A stretch of DNA of 22,374 bases from a virus. Under the pieces are notes generated by a model that made no database searches, was not told the DNA's origin, and saw nothing but the letters and a program-made list of their open reading frames with translations. Position 1 is the first letter of the stretch, and the number at the start of each line of letters is the position of its first letter. The DNA lies in IMG/VR virus record IMGVR_UViG_3300044729_001785, positions 1 through 22,374 of that record; one strand, 5' to 3'. Shown here in pieces: positions 8,101-14,141 of this stretch. Made by a program: the position numbers and the translations under genes.

Positions 8101-8927
8101 CGGATGCGCTCGGCAACCTGCTGGTGCAAAGCCGCCGTGAAGATGCTGACACGCCGCCGTACCAAGGCAGCAAGACGAATGTCTTTTACAGCGAAGAGTT
8201 GGACGCCTTGGTGCTCGACGGCGACACACTGCTGGACGCCATTGCTGACTTTGACCTGATCAGCAGCATGGACTACCTCGGCGCCGTGGAGCCGCTAGGA
8301 ACCTATGAGTTCGCCAACACGCTCGACTTGGGTGCCAGCTTTGCCCTTGACCTGAGCCGATTCTTTGTCACTGCTGGATTCTTCCCGAACGATCTGGTGG
8401 ATAGCCGCACTGCACTGGTGGACGACTGGGCAGATTGGGACGGCGGCATCATCGATCAGGTCAACGCCAAGCTGTACCTGCGCCGCACGCCTGACAACCC
8501 CAGCGGCACGCCTACATGGTCCGGCTGGCAGGAGTTTGTGAACGGCACCTTCCTGGGGCGTGGCTTCCAGTTCAAGGCAGAGCTGATCAGCAACAACACA
8601 GCGCAGAACATCCTGATTGACCAGCTCGGCTACGAGGCCACCTTCCAGCGCAGGACTGAGCAGTCGGTTGGGGCGGTCAGTAGCGGTGCTGGCACGAAGG
8701 CGGTCACGTTCGACAAAGCGTTCTTCACCGGCACCACCAGCTTGGGGGGCACCAACGCCTACCTGCCCAGCATTGGCATCGTGGCGCAGAACCTAGCGAC
8801 AGGCGACTACTACAACGTGACCAACGTCACCAGCAGCGGCTTTGACGTGACCTTCAGAAACAGCGCTGGCACGGCAGTGAGTAGGAACTTCCTATGGACT
8901 GCGGTGGGATTTGGCAAGGGCGCTTAA
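5190..8927 (+). CDS. J: Tail tip host-specificity protein J carrying a Hint domain
   Basis: The 1245-residue protein is a lambda gpJ homologue: after a glycine-rich start it follows J closely, with DSLQSVQYASVLDLISEGEI, NRTFWFSYTEIID, SGVWDGTFGAATW, WCLWDLLTNTRYG and QAHRAGKWALL. Two fibronectin type III-like domains lie at about residues 774-970. The remaining 275 residues have no lambda counterpart that I recognise and probably face the host receptor. In lambda, J forms the tail tip and recognises the receptor. Unlike lambda J, residues 16-145 are an inserted Hint domain (separate entry). Without it the protein would be about 1115 residues, close to lambda J (1132). The start overlaps gene I as ATGA. 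Whether the mature tail contains the full chain or one starting at Ala146 cannot be told from sequence. Confidence 0.95.
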   Translation: MTQLQGSGGGGGGGGCFLGHTLVRTPDGQHRIDELQAGDQVLSFDDKGTLHEATILKVHEHLNERVYRYQLWGGASLDATPNHWVLNQFNAFVAIGSLGADDCLVDENNHLRPIVGREELPAGAVYNLTVEGHHTFIAGGIRVHNAGLGVLQGAGGGGGGKGGGGTTHVPSEADDSLQSVQYASVLDLISEGEIQGIEDGVQGIYLDGTPVQSAGGIDNFTGYTVVTRTGTQAQSYIPDANGTESEKAVNVEITAAASVTRQITDSDVDRARITVQVPALQIIEDDGDIVGHEVSIRCRVQYNGGGYTTVFEDTISGKTTNAYQRDYIISLSGAFPVDIRLERISADESSARRQNRTFWFSYTEIIDEKFRYPNSALAFLRFDSRQFKGVPARKYLVRGIKVQLPSNATVDTTTYLGRVTYSGVWDGTFGAATWTNDPAWCLWDLLTNTRYGASIPASSLDRYDFYAISQYCNELVSNGRGAQEPRFSCNMLINSRDEVYNVIQEFVALFRGIAYYGAGAMVVLQDKPSDPQYLLTPANVVDGLFNYSGSSQKARHTTATVAYQDYDNLGEVSYEYVEDASAVAKYGIINKDIKAVGCYSQGQAHRAGKWALLSEQNLTETITFSVSIDSGIVLRPGMVIDVADPVKAGSRRGGRIAAATTTTVTLDDATGITLGTSPTISVLLPTGLVETRTVSTLAAGVVTVTSAFSEAPNAQSIWVMENTSLQTQQFRVVSVAEAEDGIYGVTALAYNSSIYAAIESDIKLQTRDISNLSALPESPTGLTGTEHLYTDGQNVRTAFELSWVPPTQLVQSYRVIYRLGNNNFSQIDTNSPSTRIEGLDAGTLQVRVQSINSLGGVSNPATATFNLIGKTEPPGNVQNLTIEPISANSARLRWDATVDLDVRVAGRVHIRHTNLTDGTGTWSNSVDLIPAVAGYSTEAIVPLVEGQILVKFEDDGERQSPTEASVIVDFPDALGNLLVQSRREDADTPPYQGSKTNVFYSEELDALVLDGDTLLDAIADFDLISSMDYLGAVEPLGTYEFANTLDLGASFALDLSRFFVTAGFFPNDLVDSRTALVDDWADWDGGIIDQVNAKLYLRRTPDNPSGTPTWSGWQEFVNGTFLGRGFQFKAELISNNTAQNILIDQLGYEATFQRRTEQSVGAVSSGAGTKAVTFDKAFFTGTTSLGGTNAYLPSIGIVAQNLATGDYYNVTNVTSSGFDVTFRNSAGTAVSRNFLWTAVGFGKGA
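5211..5234 (+). repeat. Poly-glycine codon run before the Hint domain
   Basis: Eight consecutive GGN codons (GGT/GGC/GGA) encode residues 8-15 of J, directly before Cys16. A second Gly run follows the Hint domain, so the domain lies within one low-complexity linker. Confidence 0.85.
5235..5624 (+). other. Hint / bacterial intein-like domain inside J
   Basis: Residues 16-145 of J show all the Hint blocks. The N-terminal block starts with Cys16 (CFLGHTLVRTPDG, then IDELQAGDQVLSFD). The second is DATPNHWVL with Thr80 and His83 (TxxH). The C-terminal block is VYNLTVEGHHTFIAGG followed by IRVHN with His144-Asn145. There is no room for a homing endonuclease, so it is a minimal domain of 130 residues. 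The residue after Asn145 is Ala146, not the Cys/Ser/Thr that standard splicing needs. That fits A-type bacterial intein-like (BIL) domains, which mainly cleave their flanks. The domain assignment is directly visible; cleavage in vivo is inference. Confidence 0.9.
5652..5684 (+). repeat. Poly-glycine codon run after the Hint domain
   Basis: GGT/GGC codons encode GGGGGGKGGGG (J residues 155-165). Many J homologues start with a short Gly-rich segment like this just before the conserved P-x-E-x-x-D-S-L region, so this is probably the original J N-terminus. Confidence 0.8.
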
Positions 8928-8950
8928 ACTGGTAGCAAAGTGGCCTTGTT

Positions 8951-10648
8951 ATGGCTCAACACGATTACGTCATCGCTAACGGCACCGGTGCGGCCGTCCG
9001 ATCTGACATCAACAACGGCCTCGCCGCCATCGTCAGCAACAACAGCGGCGCCACTGCACCCAGCACCACCTACGCGTATCAGTGGTGGGCAGATACGACC
9101 ACCGGCCTGCTCAAGCTGCGCAACGCCGCCAATAACGCCTGGATCACCCTGTTTCAGCTCGACGGCGAGTGGAGCACGCTGGCGATTGAGAACGGCTCGG
9201 CCGCAGCACCGTCGATCTACTTCAAGGACAGCGGCACCGATACCGGCGTCTACAGCCCCGGTGCTGACCAGGTAGCCATCAGCACAGGCGGCACTGGGCG
9301 GTTGTTTGTTTCTTCGTCGGGATTGGTTGGCATAGGTCAGTCCTCCCCTGGTTCGGCACTAGACGTTGCAGGAGAGATCAGGATATATCCAACTTCTGGA
9401 GCTGGCACTCTTCGATTTGGCAGTGGTGGTGCTGAGAAGGGAAAGGTTTCTATTGATGCTTCCAGTAATTACATGGTAGAAACAGCGGGCGTTGAAAGAC
9501 TCCGTATAACTTCGGCAGGGCTTGTAGGGATTGGCTCTAATAATCCTCAGTCGCTTTTGCATCTAGAAACAGATGGCACGGCGCTTCGTATTGTTCGGGG
9601 AAGCGCAATCGGATTCGCATACAACACCGGCACGGCTTCAACTGACGCTTTCAGGATTCAATCAAATGGCGGCTCTGTTGATTTATTTAGCGCTGTTAAC
9701 CAGCCAATTACATTCTCGGCTGGCACGGCCGAAAAAGCTCGCGTCGATGGATCGGGTCGTTTTTTAGTTGGCACGTCTTCTAGCGTTCCGGTGCTTTCAT
9801 CAGCCACCGGAGCAGCAGTACAGGTCAATTCAAGTGCATTCGGATCTTACGCGCAAACTTGGTTTTATGGCGCAAATAACGAGTTTGCTCCAGTAATTAT
9901 GCTGGCAAAAAGCAGAAATACCACCTACGGAAGTTATACAGTTGTCCAGAATAATGACCAGCTTGGAGGGCTTTGGTTTGCCGGTGATGACGGCACTGAC
10001 TTAAACCAGTCCGGCGCAAAAATTGAAGCCTTTGTAGACGGCACGCCCGGCAATAACGACATGCCGGGCAGGTTAGTGTTCTCCACTACCGCCGACGGAG
10101 CGAGCAGCCCGACGGAGCGGATGAGGATTTCTAGTACAGGCAAATTAAACGTATTTGATTCATCTGGTGCTGGATTAAGGGTAAACAGCGCCATAGGCTC
10201 CAGCTCTACCGATAATGTTTTCACCGGATTTTATGGCGCTAGTAGCACAACAGCCGAAGGAACAGCATCAATCGCCATCAGAACAAATGGAGATGTTAGA
10301 AACACAAATAATTCTTATGGCGCTTTATCTGATGTCAAACTCAAAGAGAACATTGCTGACGCAAACTCACAATGGGATGATTTAAAAGCTGTTCGCGTCC
10401 GCAACTTTAACTTCAAAGAGGGTCAGACCCACCGCCAGATTGGCGTAATTGCCCAAGAGCTTGAGCTGGTCTCTCCCGGCCTCGTCAGCGAATCCCCTGA
10501 CTTTGACGCAGACGGCAACGACCTTGGTACCGTCACCAAGAGCGTCAACTACTCGGTGCTCTACATGAAGGCGGTAAAGGCGCTGCAGGAAGCCATGGAG
10601 CGCATCGAGGTTCTCGAACAGCGTCTCACTGATGCTGGTATCGCCTAG
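8951..10648 (+). CDS. Tail fibre with S74 intramolecular chaperone
   Basis: The 565-residue protein starts with a module (MAQHDYVIANGTGAAVRSD, TTYAYQWWADTTTGLLK) that I associate with tail fibres of cyanophages and marine phages; it probably docks the fibre on the tail. The middle contains several copies of an E-(R/K)-x-R-I-x-S-x-G-x-V-G-I-G type repeat (about residues 115-120, 182-190, 260-270, 390-400), usual in trimeric fibres. From Ser460 to the end is a peptidase_S74 chaperone: SDVKLKENI, FNFKEGQTHRQIGVIAQEL, then a helical tail. The gene lies 23 bases after J. Its first 350 bases and last 230 are GC-rich, the middle more AT-rich, suggesting exchange of the receptor-binding part. A host receptor cannot be predicted. 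Confidence 0.9.
   Translation: MAQHDYVIANGTGAAVRSDINNGLAAIVSNNSGATAPSTTYAYQWWADTTTGLLKLRNAANNAWITLFQLDGEWSTLAIENGSAAAPSIYFKDSGTDTGVYSPGADQVAISTGGTGRLFVSSSGLVGIGQSSPGSALDVAGEIRIYPTSGAGTLRFGSGGAEKGKVSIDASSNYMVETAGVERLRITSAGLVGIGSNNPQSLLHLETDGTALRIVRGSAIGFAYNTGTASTDAFRIQSNGGSVDLFSAVNQPITFSAGTAEKARVDGSGRFLVGTSSSVPVLSSATGAAVQVNSSAFGSYAQTWFYGANNEFAPVIMLAKSRNTTYGSYTVVQNNDQLGGLWFAGDDGTDLNQSGAKIEAFVDGTPGNNDMPGRLVFSTTADGASSPTERMRISSTGKLNVFDSSGAGLRVNSAIGSSSTDNVFTGFYGASSTTAEGTASIAIRTNGDVRNTNNSYGALSDVKLKENIADANSQWDDLKAVRVRNFNFKEGQTHRQIGVIAQELELVSPGLVSESPDFDADGNDLGTVTKSVNYSVLYMKAVKALQEAMERIEVLEQRLTDAGIA
10328..10645 (+). other. S74 self-cleaving chaperone domain and cleavage site
   Basis: Residues 460-565 of the fibre. 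In endosialidases and related fibres this domain drives trimer folding, then cuts itself off at the Ser of the SDxxLK motif. Ser460-Asp461 and Lys465 are present, as are the downstream GVIAQEL and NYSVLYMKAVKALQE segments, so removal of the last ~106 residues is expected. The family is clear; cleavage is inferred. Confidence 0.8.
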
Positions 10649-10707
10649 ACCTCTTAGTCCTACTCTCTACTGACCCGTCCTAAACTCCCACCATCACCCA
10701 TCAACTC

Positions 10708-11013
10708 ATGGCCACCACCTTTACCTGGCACATCGCCAACCTGGAACGCGAAACCGCCGACGGGTTTGTGCTGGCCGCCCACTACACCGTCACAGCCGAA
10801 GACGGCACCTACAGCAGCGGCGCGTATGGATCACTGGGCTTTGAGCGCCCGGACAAGCTGATCCCGTATGCCGACCTGACTGAGCAGATGGTGATCGGCT
10901 GGGTCAAAGATGCCTTTGGTGCTGAGAAGGTCACCGAGATCGAGGCCGCCCTGCAGGCGCAGCTTGACGAGCAGCGTCATCCCAGTAAGGCCAGCGGGAT
11001 GCCATGGCAGTAA
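10708..11013 (+). CDS. Conserved small phage protein, function unknown
   Basis: A 101-residue protein with an all-beta-looking N-terminal half (FTWHIANLERETADGFVLAA, then HYTVTAEDGTYSSGAYGSL) and a helical C-terminal half (MVIGWVKDAFGAEKVTEIE, ALQAQLDEQ). I recall similar proteins near tail fibres in cyanophages, where they are listed as a domain of unknown function. Its position directly after the fibre would fit a fibre-associated or assembly role, but nothing in the sequence shows this. The start at ATG 10708 follows 59 pyrimidine-rich bases without a clear ribosome binding site. The end overlaps the next small gene by ten bases. Confidence 0.8.
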   Translation: MATTFTWHIANLERETADGFVLAAHYTVTAEDGTYSSGAYGSLGFERPDKLIPYADLTEQMVIGWVKDAFGAEKVTEIEAALQAQLDEQRHPSKASGMPWQ

Positions 11014-11141
11014 AAAGCAAGCAGGGTGTGGCTCGCGTTGATCATCAGCCGGGTCCACCCAAAACTACACGTCAAGGTTTTGGTCAAAACAGTCGCCCCA
11101 GAAGAAGGGGTAAAAAAGCCTTGCGTGGGCAGGGACGCTAA
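11004..11141 (+). CDS. Small basic protein, function unknown
   Basis: A 45-residue reading frame starts at ATG 11004 inside the end of the previous gene and stops at TAA 11139. The product is rich in Lys, Arg, Gly, Pro and Gln (RVDHQPGPPKTTRQGFGQ, then SRPRRRGKKALRGQGR) and has no acidic residue except Asp13. It has no hydrophobic core, so it is probably disordered and may bind nucleic acid. I recall closely similar short basic proteins ending in RGQGR in cyanophages, which supports it being real, though no function is known to me. It fills the gap between the fibre-linked gene and the lysis block. Confidence 0.75.
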   Translation: MAVKSKQGVARVDHQPGPPKTTRQGFGQNSRPRRRGKKALRGQGR

Positions 11142-11165
11142 TCTGTCAAGGTAGCTGGAGCTGCC

Positions 11166-11411
11166 ATGATTGAAGTCATCGCCGCAATAGCCGGCGCATC
11201 TATCTCAGTGGCAGCAATGGGTGCCATGGGGTTCACACGACGTAACGACGAAGCGCGAGAAGCAGTTATCAGGTTGACGGCCGCTGTTGAACACATTGCG
11301 ACTCAGCTTGAGGTTTTGCACACAGACATCAAAGAAGACCGCAAGGAAACTTTCACTCGTCTTAATGGTGTTGAGCATCGCGTGACTATGCTGGAAGCAC
11401 GTCCACACTGA
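11166..11411 (+). CDS. Small membrane-anchored coiled-coil protein
   Basis: The 81-residue product has one N-terminal membrane segment (about residues 3-23, IEVIAAIAGASISVAAMGAM) followed by a basic patch (FTRRNDEAR) and a helical, heptad-like tail (AAVEHIATQLEVLHTDIKED). TGGAG lies five bases before the ATG and serves as ribosome binding site. One membrane span plus a coiled coil just upstream of an endolysin suggests a lysis role (holin-like or spanin-like), but the sequence matches no lysis family that I recognise. Confidence 0.75.
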   Translation: MIEVIAAIAGASISVAAMGAMGFTRRNDEAREAVIRLTAAVEHIATQLEVLHTDIKEDRKETFTRLNGVEHRVTMLEARPH

Positions 11412-11416
11412 TCGTC

Positions 11417-11554
11417 ATGGATCCCACCACTGTTGCAGCGATCGCGATTGTTGTTGCTGCTGGCTCCGAGATCATTGCACTCCTCCCAATCCGGGAGAAT
11501 TCTTGGGTGCAACTGGTGCTGAAGGCACTGAAGGTGATCTTCCCAAAGCGCTGA
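11417..11554 (+). CDS. 45-residue membrane protein, holin candidate
   Basis: A short frame begins five bases after the previous stop. The product starts MDPTTVAAIAIVVAAGSEI and has a hydrophobic segment at about residues 5-25, then an amphipathic tail (WVQLVLKALKVIFPKR) ending in basic residues. The segment starts with VAAIAIVVAAG and ends with IIALLPI. Its size, single span and position two genes before the endolysin make it a plausible holin or holin partner. I recall similar short proteins in cyanophages but know of no proven function. The next gene overlaps its end. Confidence 0.7.
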   Translation: MDPTTVAAIAIVVAAGSEIIALLPIRENSWVQLVLKALKVIFPKR

Positions 11555-11847
11555 GCGACAATACGACTTGGCTGTGGCGTTATGACAGCAGGGACTGGCG
11601 GCATCGCATGCAGCGTGCTGCTCAAGATCACAAGTTCCACGCGACCTTAGCGCCACGGCTTGATCGTGAAATCGAACGTGTCAACAAGATTATTGACCTG
11701 GAAGAGGAGCGGTCAAAGCGCCGGCCTGTGATCAAGGAAGAACCGATCACACCAGAGCAAACAGGTGACAGCCGCCTTCTAGGTGGACCGATGTCAATCT
11801 CATCCCCTTGGAACGATGACGACCCAGAACCGCCTGAAGCTAGTTGA
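11503..11847 (+). CDS. Hypothetical protein between membrane proteins and endolysin
   Basis: The convincing part of this frame begins about residue 18 (SDNTTWLWRYDSRDWRHRM), followed by a charged helix (DREIERVNKIIDLEEERSK) and an acidic, proline-rich end (WNDDDPEPPEAS). No family is recognised. The start is uncertain: TTG 11503 has GGGAG just upstream but would overlap the previous gene by 52 bases; a CTG at 11551 would overlap its stop as CTGA; the first ATG is at 11608, inside the conserved-looking part. The 3' end overlaps the endolysin start by 32 bases. Confidence 0.6.
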   Translation: MGATGAEGTEGDLPKALSDNTTWLWRYDSRDWRHRMQRAAQDHKFHATLAPRLDREIERVNKIIDLEEERSKRRPVIKEEPITPEQTGDSRLLGGPMSISSPWNDDDPEPPEAS

Positions 11848-12847
11848 CCTGTTCAAGTATTACAAGGCATTACCGCATCAAACGGCGGCGATCTTTGAAT
11901 TCGAGGAAGCCTTGTTAAAGGTTGCCCCTGATCTGTTGAATAGGGATCAAGCTTGGTTCAAGACGTGGTCACAAGCTGGCAAGCAAAATCTTTTTGAAAA
12001 TAATTGGCAGGGCGTGTTTGATGCCGCCAAGAAAGCTGGGGCGAAATTCCCTGAGCTTGTTGCAGCGCAGTGGGCACTTGAATCGGGGTATGGCAAGCAT
12101 GTATCAGGCGAGAACAACTTCTTTGGCCTGAAGGGTGCAGGAACGAATCGCAACACGAAGGAATACATCAACGGCCGTTGGATCACGATTCAGGATTCAT
12201 TCCTTGACTTCCCTGATCTTGAGACGTGTGTGTTTTATCTGGTTGAGCGCTGGTACAAGGATTTCAATGTGTATCAGGGCTGCAATCGTGCTCCTGATCG
12301 CGAGGATGCTGCACGCTGGCTTGTGCGTGAAGGGTATGCAACAGACCCTACCTACGCTGACAAGCTGATTAAGCTGATGAATCTGCATGCGCAGGGTGTC
12401 AAGGCGGTGCAGGCTGTACAGGCCGTGCAGTTCACCCCTGGTAAGCCATTTGACTACAAGATCACACCCAATGTGACCTATGGCGAGATCGCGCTGAACA
12501 GCGAAAACAGGCGATTCATTGCGCAGCATCAATGTGACACTGCCGTTGTGTTGTGTCAGTACCTTGAGAAGGTCAGGACGCACTTCGGCAACAAGCCAAT
12601 CATCATCACAAGTGGCTACAGGCCGCCTGCTGTGAATAATGCTGTCGGCGGTGCTCGCAACTCTGAACACCTCTACGACAAACCCAATACAGGCGCTCTG
12701 GACTTCTGGATCAAAGACGTAGACATCTACAAGGTGCAGGAGTACTGTGACCAGACCTGGCCGTACAGCCTTGGCTACGGGGCAAAGAAGGGCTTCGTGC
12801 ATCTAGGCATGAGACCAGGCAAACCACGCATCCGCTGGGATTATTGA
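11816..12847 (+). CDS. Endolysin: GH73 glucosaminidase plus M15 peptidase
   Basis: The 343-residue protein should cut both the glycan and peptide parts of the cell wall at lysis. Residues 1-60 are an extra helical N-terminus (DLFKYYKALPHQ, WFKTWSQAGKQ) that I associate with cyanobacterial and cyanophage homologues. Residues about 60-190 are a GH73-type glucosaminidase with likely catalytic Glu89 (WALESGYGKH) and ENNFFGLKG. A small repeat, KAVQAVQAVQ (196-205), links to the M15-type D,D-/L,D-peptidase at about 215-343, with zinc ligands His285 (NSEHLYD), Asp296 (GALDF) and His329 (FVHLGM) after SGYRPPAVN. There is no signal peptide, so a holin is needed. ATG 11816 was chosen over an upstream in-frame ATG at 11783 that overlaps the previous gene more deeply. 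Confidence 0.9.
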   Translation: MTTQNRLKLVDLFKYYKALPHQTAAIFEFEEALLKVAPDLLNRDQAWFKTWSQAGKQNLFENNWQGVFDAAKKAGAKFPELVAAQWALESGYGKHVSGENNFFGLKGAGTNRNTKEYINGRWITIQDSFLDFPDLETCVFYLVERWYKDFNVYQGCNRAPDREDAARWLVREGYATDPTYADKLIKLMNLHAQGVKAVQAVQAVQFTPGKPFDYKITPNVTYGEIALNSENRRFIAQHQCDTAVVLCQYLEKVRTHFGNKPIIITSGYRPPAVNNAVGGARNSEHLYDKPNTGALDFWIKDVDIYKVQEYCDQTWPYSLGYGAKKGFVHLGMRPGKPRIRWDY

Positions 12848-13371
12848 TGGCTGTCCTGTGTGACTGGCAGATCCGTGACCTGTGCGTTGGGTCACAGATG
12901 GTCACCCCATTCGATGAAGCGCTGCTGAACCCTGCGTCCTTGGATGTGCGGTTGGGTGATCACCTGATGATCGAGCGTGCCCTGGACATGGACCTGGAGC
13001 TGGTCAGCCTGAAGGGATACAGCGAGAATGATCCTTACTGGCTGCAGCCTGGTGAGTTCGTCTTGGCTGAGACGGTGGAGACCTTCAACCTGCCAGAGCA
13101 CATCTGCGGGCAGTTTGCGCTGAAGAGCAGCAGGGCACGAGCAGGGTACAGCCACATGCTTGCAGGCTGGTGTGATCCAGGTTGGCACGGCTCAAAACTA
13201 ACGCTGGAGCTGCAAAATGCACGCAAGATGCACTCGCTGCCTCTGTACCCAGGGTTAAAAATAGGACAGATTATTTTCTTTGAAATGAGTGCCCAACCAC
13301 TCGTTAGTTACGCGAAGGTGGGGCATTACAACAACGATACAAAAGTATCAGGATCAAAGGTTAATCCCTGA
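12847..13371 (+). CDS. dcd: dCTP deaminase
   Basis: The 174-residue protein belongs to the dCTP deaminase/dUTPase family, converting dCTP to dUTP (or on to dUMP in bifunctional forms) for thymidylate synthesis. Family signs are NPASLDVRLGDH (residues 28-39), LQPGEFVLAETVETFNLP (66-83), ALKSSRARAG (91-100) with Ser94/95 and Arg98, WCDPGWHGSKLTLELQN (108-124) with catalytic Glu121, and PGLKIGQIIFF (135-145). A metal-free active site is expected. The start overlaps the endolysin stop as TGATG; a TTG three bases earlier is less likely. The 3' end overlaps a leftward HNH gene by 11 bases. Confidence 0.9.
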   Translation: MAVLCDWQIRDLCVGSQMVTPFDEALLNPASLDVRLGDHLMIERALDMDLELVSLKGYSENDPYWLQPGEFVLAETVETFNLPEHICGQFALKSSRARAGYSHMLAGWCDPGWHGSKLTLELQNARKMHSLPLYPGLKIGQIIFFEMSAQPLVSYAKVGHYNNDTKVSGSKVNP

Positions 13372-13669
13372 ACTGATAAATCCAACGCCAGATCGCAATT
13401 TCGCGAGCCATTGAATAAAATTCCTGTTCTCTGTACCAGAGGGTCCATTCCATTGATCCTTTAGATCCGTTGCAGCGCAGGCATGCTGGTGCCATGTTCT
13501 CTATAACAGTTTGCCCACCTCTGTGTCTTGGGATAATGTGATCAAGCGACTGAGCCGGCTTGTCACAGTATGCACAACGGTGATCAAAGGCTTCAAAGAT
13601 TTTTAACCTGAATTGCGCTCTTGTTTCTCTCTTAGGAATCAGACTGGTCTCGTCGATCCAAGAGTGCAT
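13361..13669 (-). CDS. HNH endonuclease
   Basis: A 102-residue stand-alone HNH nuclease read leftward. Cys32-x2-Cys35 (CAYC), DHIIPRHRGG (43-52) with the catalytic His44, Asn58, and Cys63-x2-Cys66-Asn67 (CLRCN) give the zinc-stabilised HNH core. The C-terminus is a Trp-rich helix (IAIWRWIYQF). The start is supported by GGGAGG on the minus strand four bases before the ATG. Such genes in phages are homing endonucleases or packaging-linked nucleases; here it is far from any terminase and sits alone on the opposite strand between dCTP deaminase and a small gene, which favours a mobile (homing) origin. Confidence 0.88.
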   Translation of the reverse strand: MHSWIDETSLIPKRETRAQFRLKIFEAFDHRCAYCDKPAQSLDHIIPRHRGGQTVIENMAPACLRCNGSKGSMEWTLWYREQEFYSMAREIAIWRWIYQFRD

Positions 13670-13673
13670 AGCG

Positions 13674-13679
13674 CCTCCC
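13674..13679 (-). promoter_or_regulatory. Ribosome binding site of the HNH gene
   Basis: GGGAGG on the minus strand, four bases before the ATG at 13669. It is one of few strong Shine-Dalgarno sites in the window and fits an independently expressed gene. Confidence 0.6.
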
Positions 13680-13732
13680 GCGATGAGCCAATCCTAGGGA
13701 GGATTACACGCCGAAGAAAGACATAAACGCAA

Positions 13733-13915
13733 ATGACACCAAATCCTCTTTCCAGTGACGGCTGCGGAGCCGTGTGGGTACGCTACGGCCTGCATGGATA
13801 CTGGCGTCCTTGGTTTGTGAAGACAAATACTGTTTTCTACGTCAATGAATGCTTTGATAACGAGAGTATGGCAGTACAAGCTGCAGAAGCTGCTCATGGA
13901 CTGGCACCCGATTGA
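13733..13915 (+). CDS. Hypothetical protein, 60 residues
   Basis: The product is short and aromatic-rich (AVWVRYGLHGYWRPWFVK), with a helical end (SMAVQAAEAAHGLAPD). The strand pattern suggests a small beta sheet followed by one helix. Codon use is like that of neighbouring plus-strand genes. No family is recognised. The start at ATG 13733 has no good ribosome binding site. It overlaps the next gene. Confidence 0.55.
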   Translation: MTPNPLSSDGCGAVWVRYGLHGYWRPWFVKTNTVFYVNECFDNESMAVQAAEAAHGLAPD

Positions 13916-14141
13916 AGCCACGCCCGAGTGTCAATTCTCCGAGGCAGCAACGGCGCAGGTGATCCAGGAGATGCTTGCCGATCGCGACATCTACAGCCTG
14001 TACAAGATGGCGATCATGCTGAACCAGCTCGCGCATCAACAGCGCATGATGGCTCAATGGGCAGCCAAGGAAGCCGCCAGCAACCTCACACGCAAACCAA
14101 TCAGCCCGTTGGAGCTGATGTCTGAGCTGGGCGTGGGATGA
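13896..14141 (+). CDS. Hypothetical helical phage protein
   Basis: The 81-residue product (from ATG 13896) begins MDWHPIEATPECQFSEAA and continues with helices QVIQEMLADRDIYSLYKM and AIMLNQLAHQQRMMAQWAA. I recall similar small proteins in cyanophages without known function. An upstream in-frame ATG at 13845 would add 17 residues and overlap the previous gene by 71 bases instead of 20, so the later start is preferred. Its 3' end overlaps the leftward frame ending at 14101 by 41 bases. Confidence 0.65.
   Translation: MDWHPIEATPECQFSEAATAQVIQEMLADRDIYSLYKMAIMLNQLAHQQRMMAQWAAKEAASNLTRKPISPLELMSELGVG

Noticed and set aside
7467-8165. A 232-codon leftward open frame inside gene J
   Set aside because: J is certain over this region (fibronectin III-like part). 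The antisense protein is rich in Arg, Ala, Val and His with no motif, as expected of a shadow frame in GC-rich DNA.
10649-10707. Terminator after the tail fibre gene
   Set aside because: The 59 bases are pyrimidine-rich but contain no stem of useful length.
12197-12802. A 201-codon leftward open frame over the endolysin
   Set aside because: The endolysin has catalytic motifs on the plus strand. The antisense frame has no family signs.
13670-13732. Attachment site or integrase region between the HNH gene and the next rightward gene
   Set aside because: No integrase frame, tRNA remnant or long direct repeat was found anywhere in the window.
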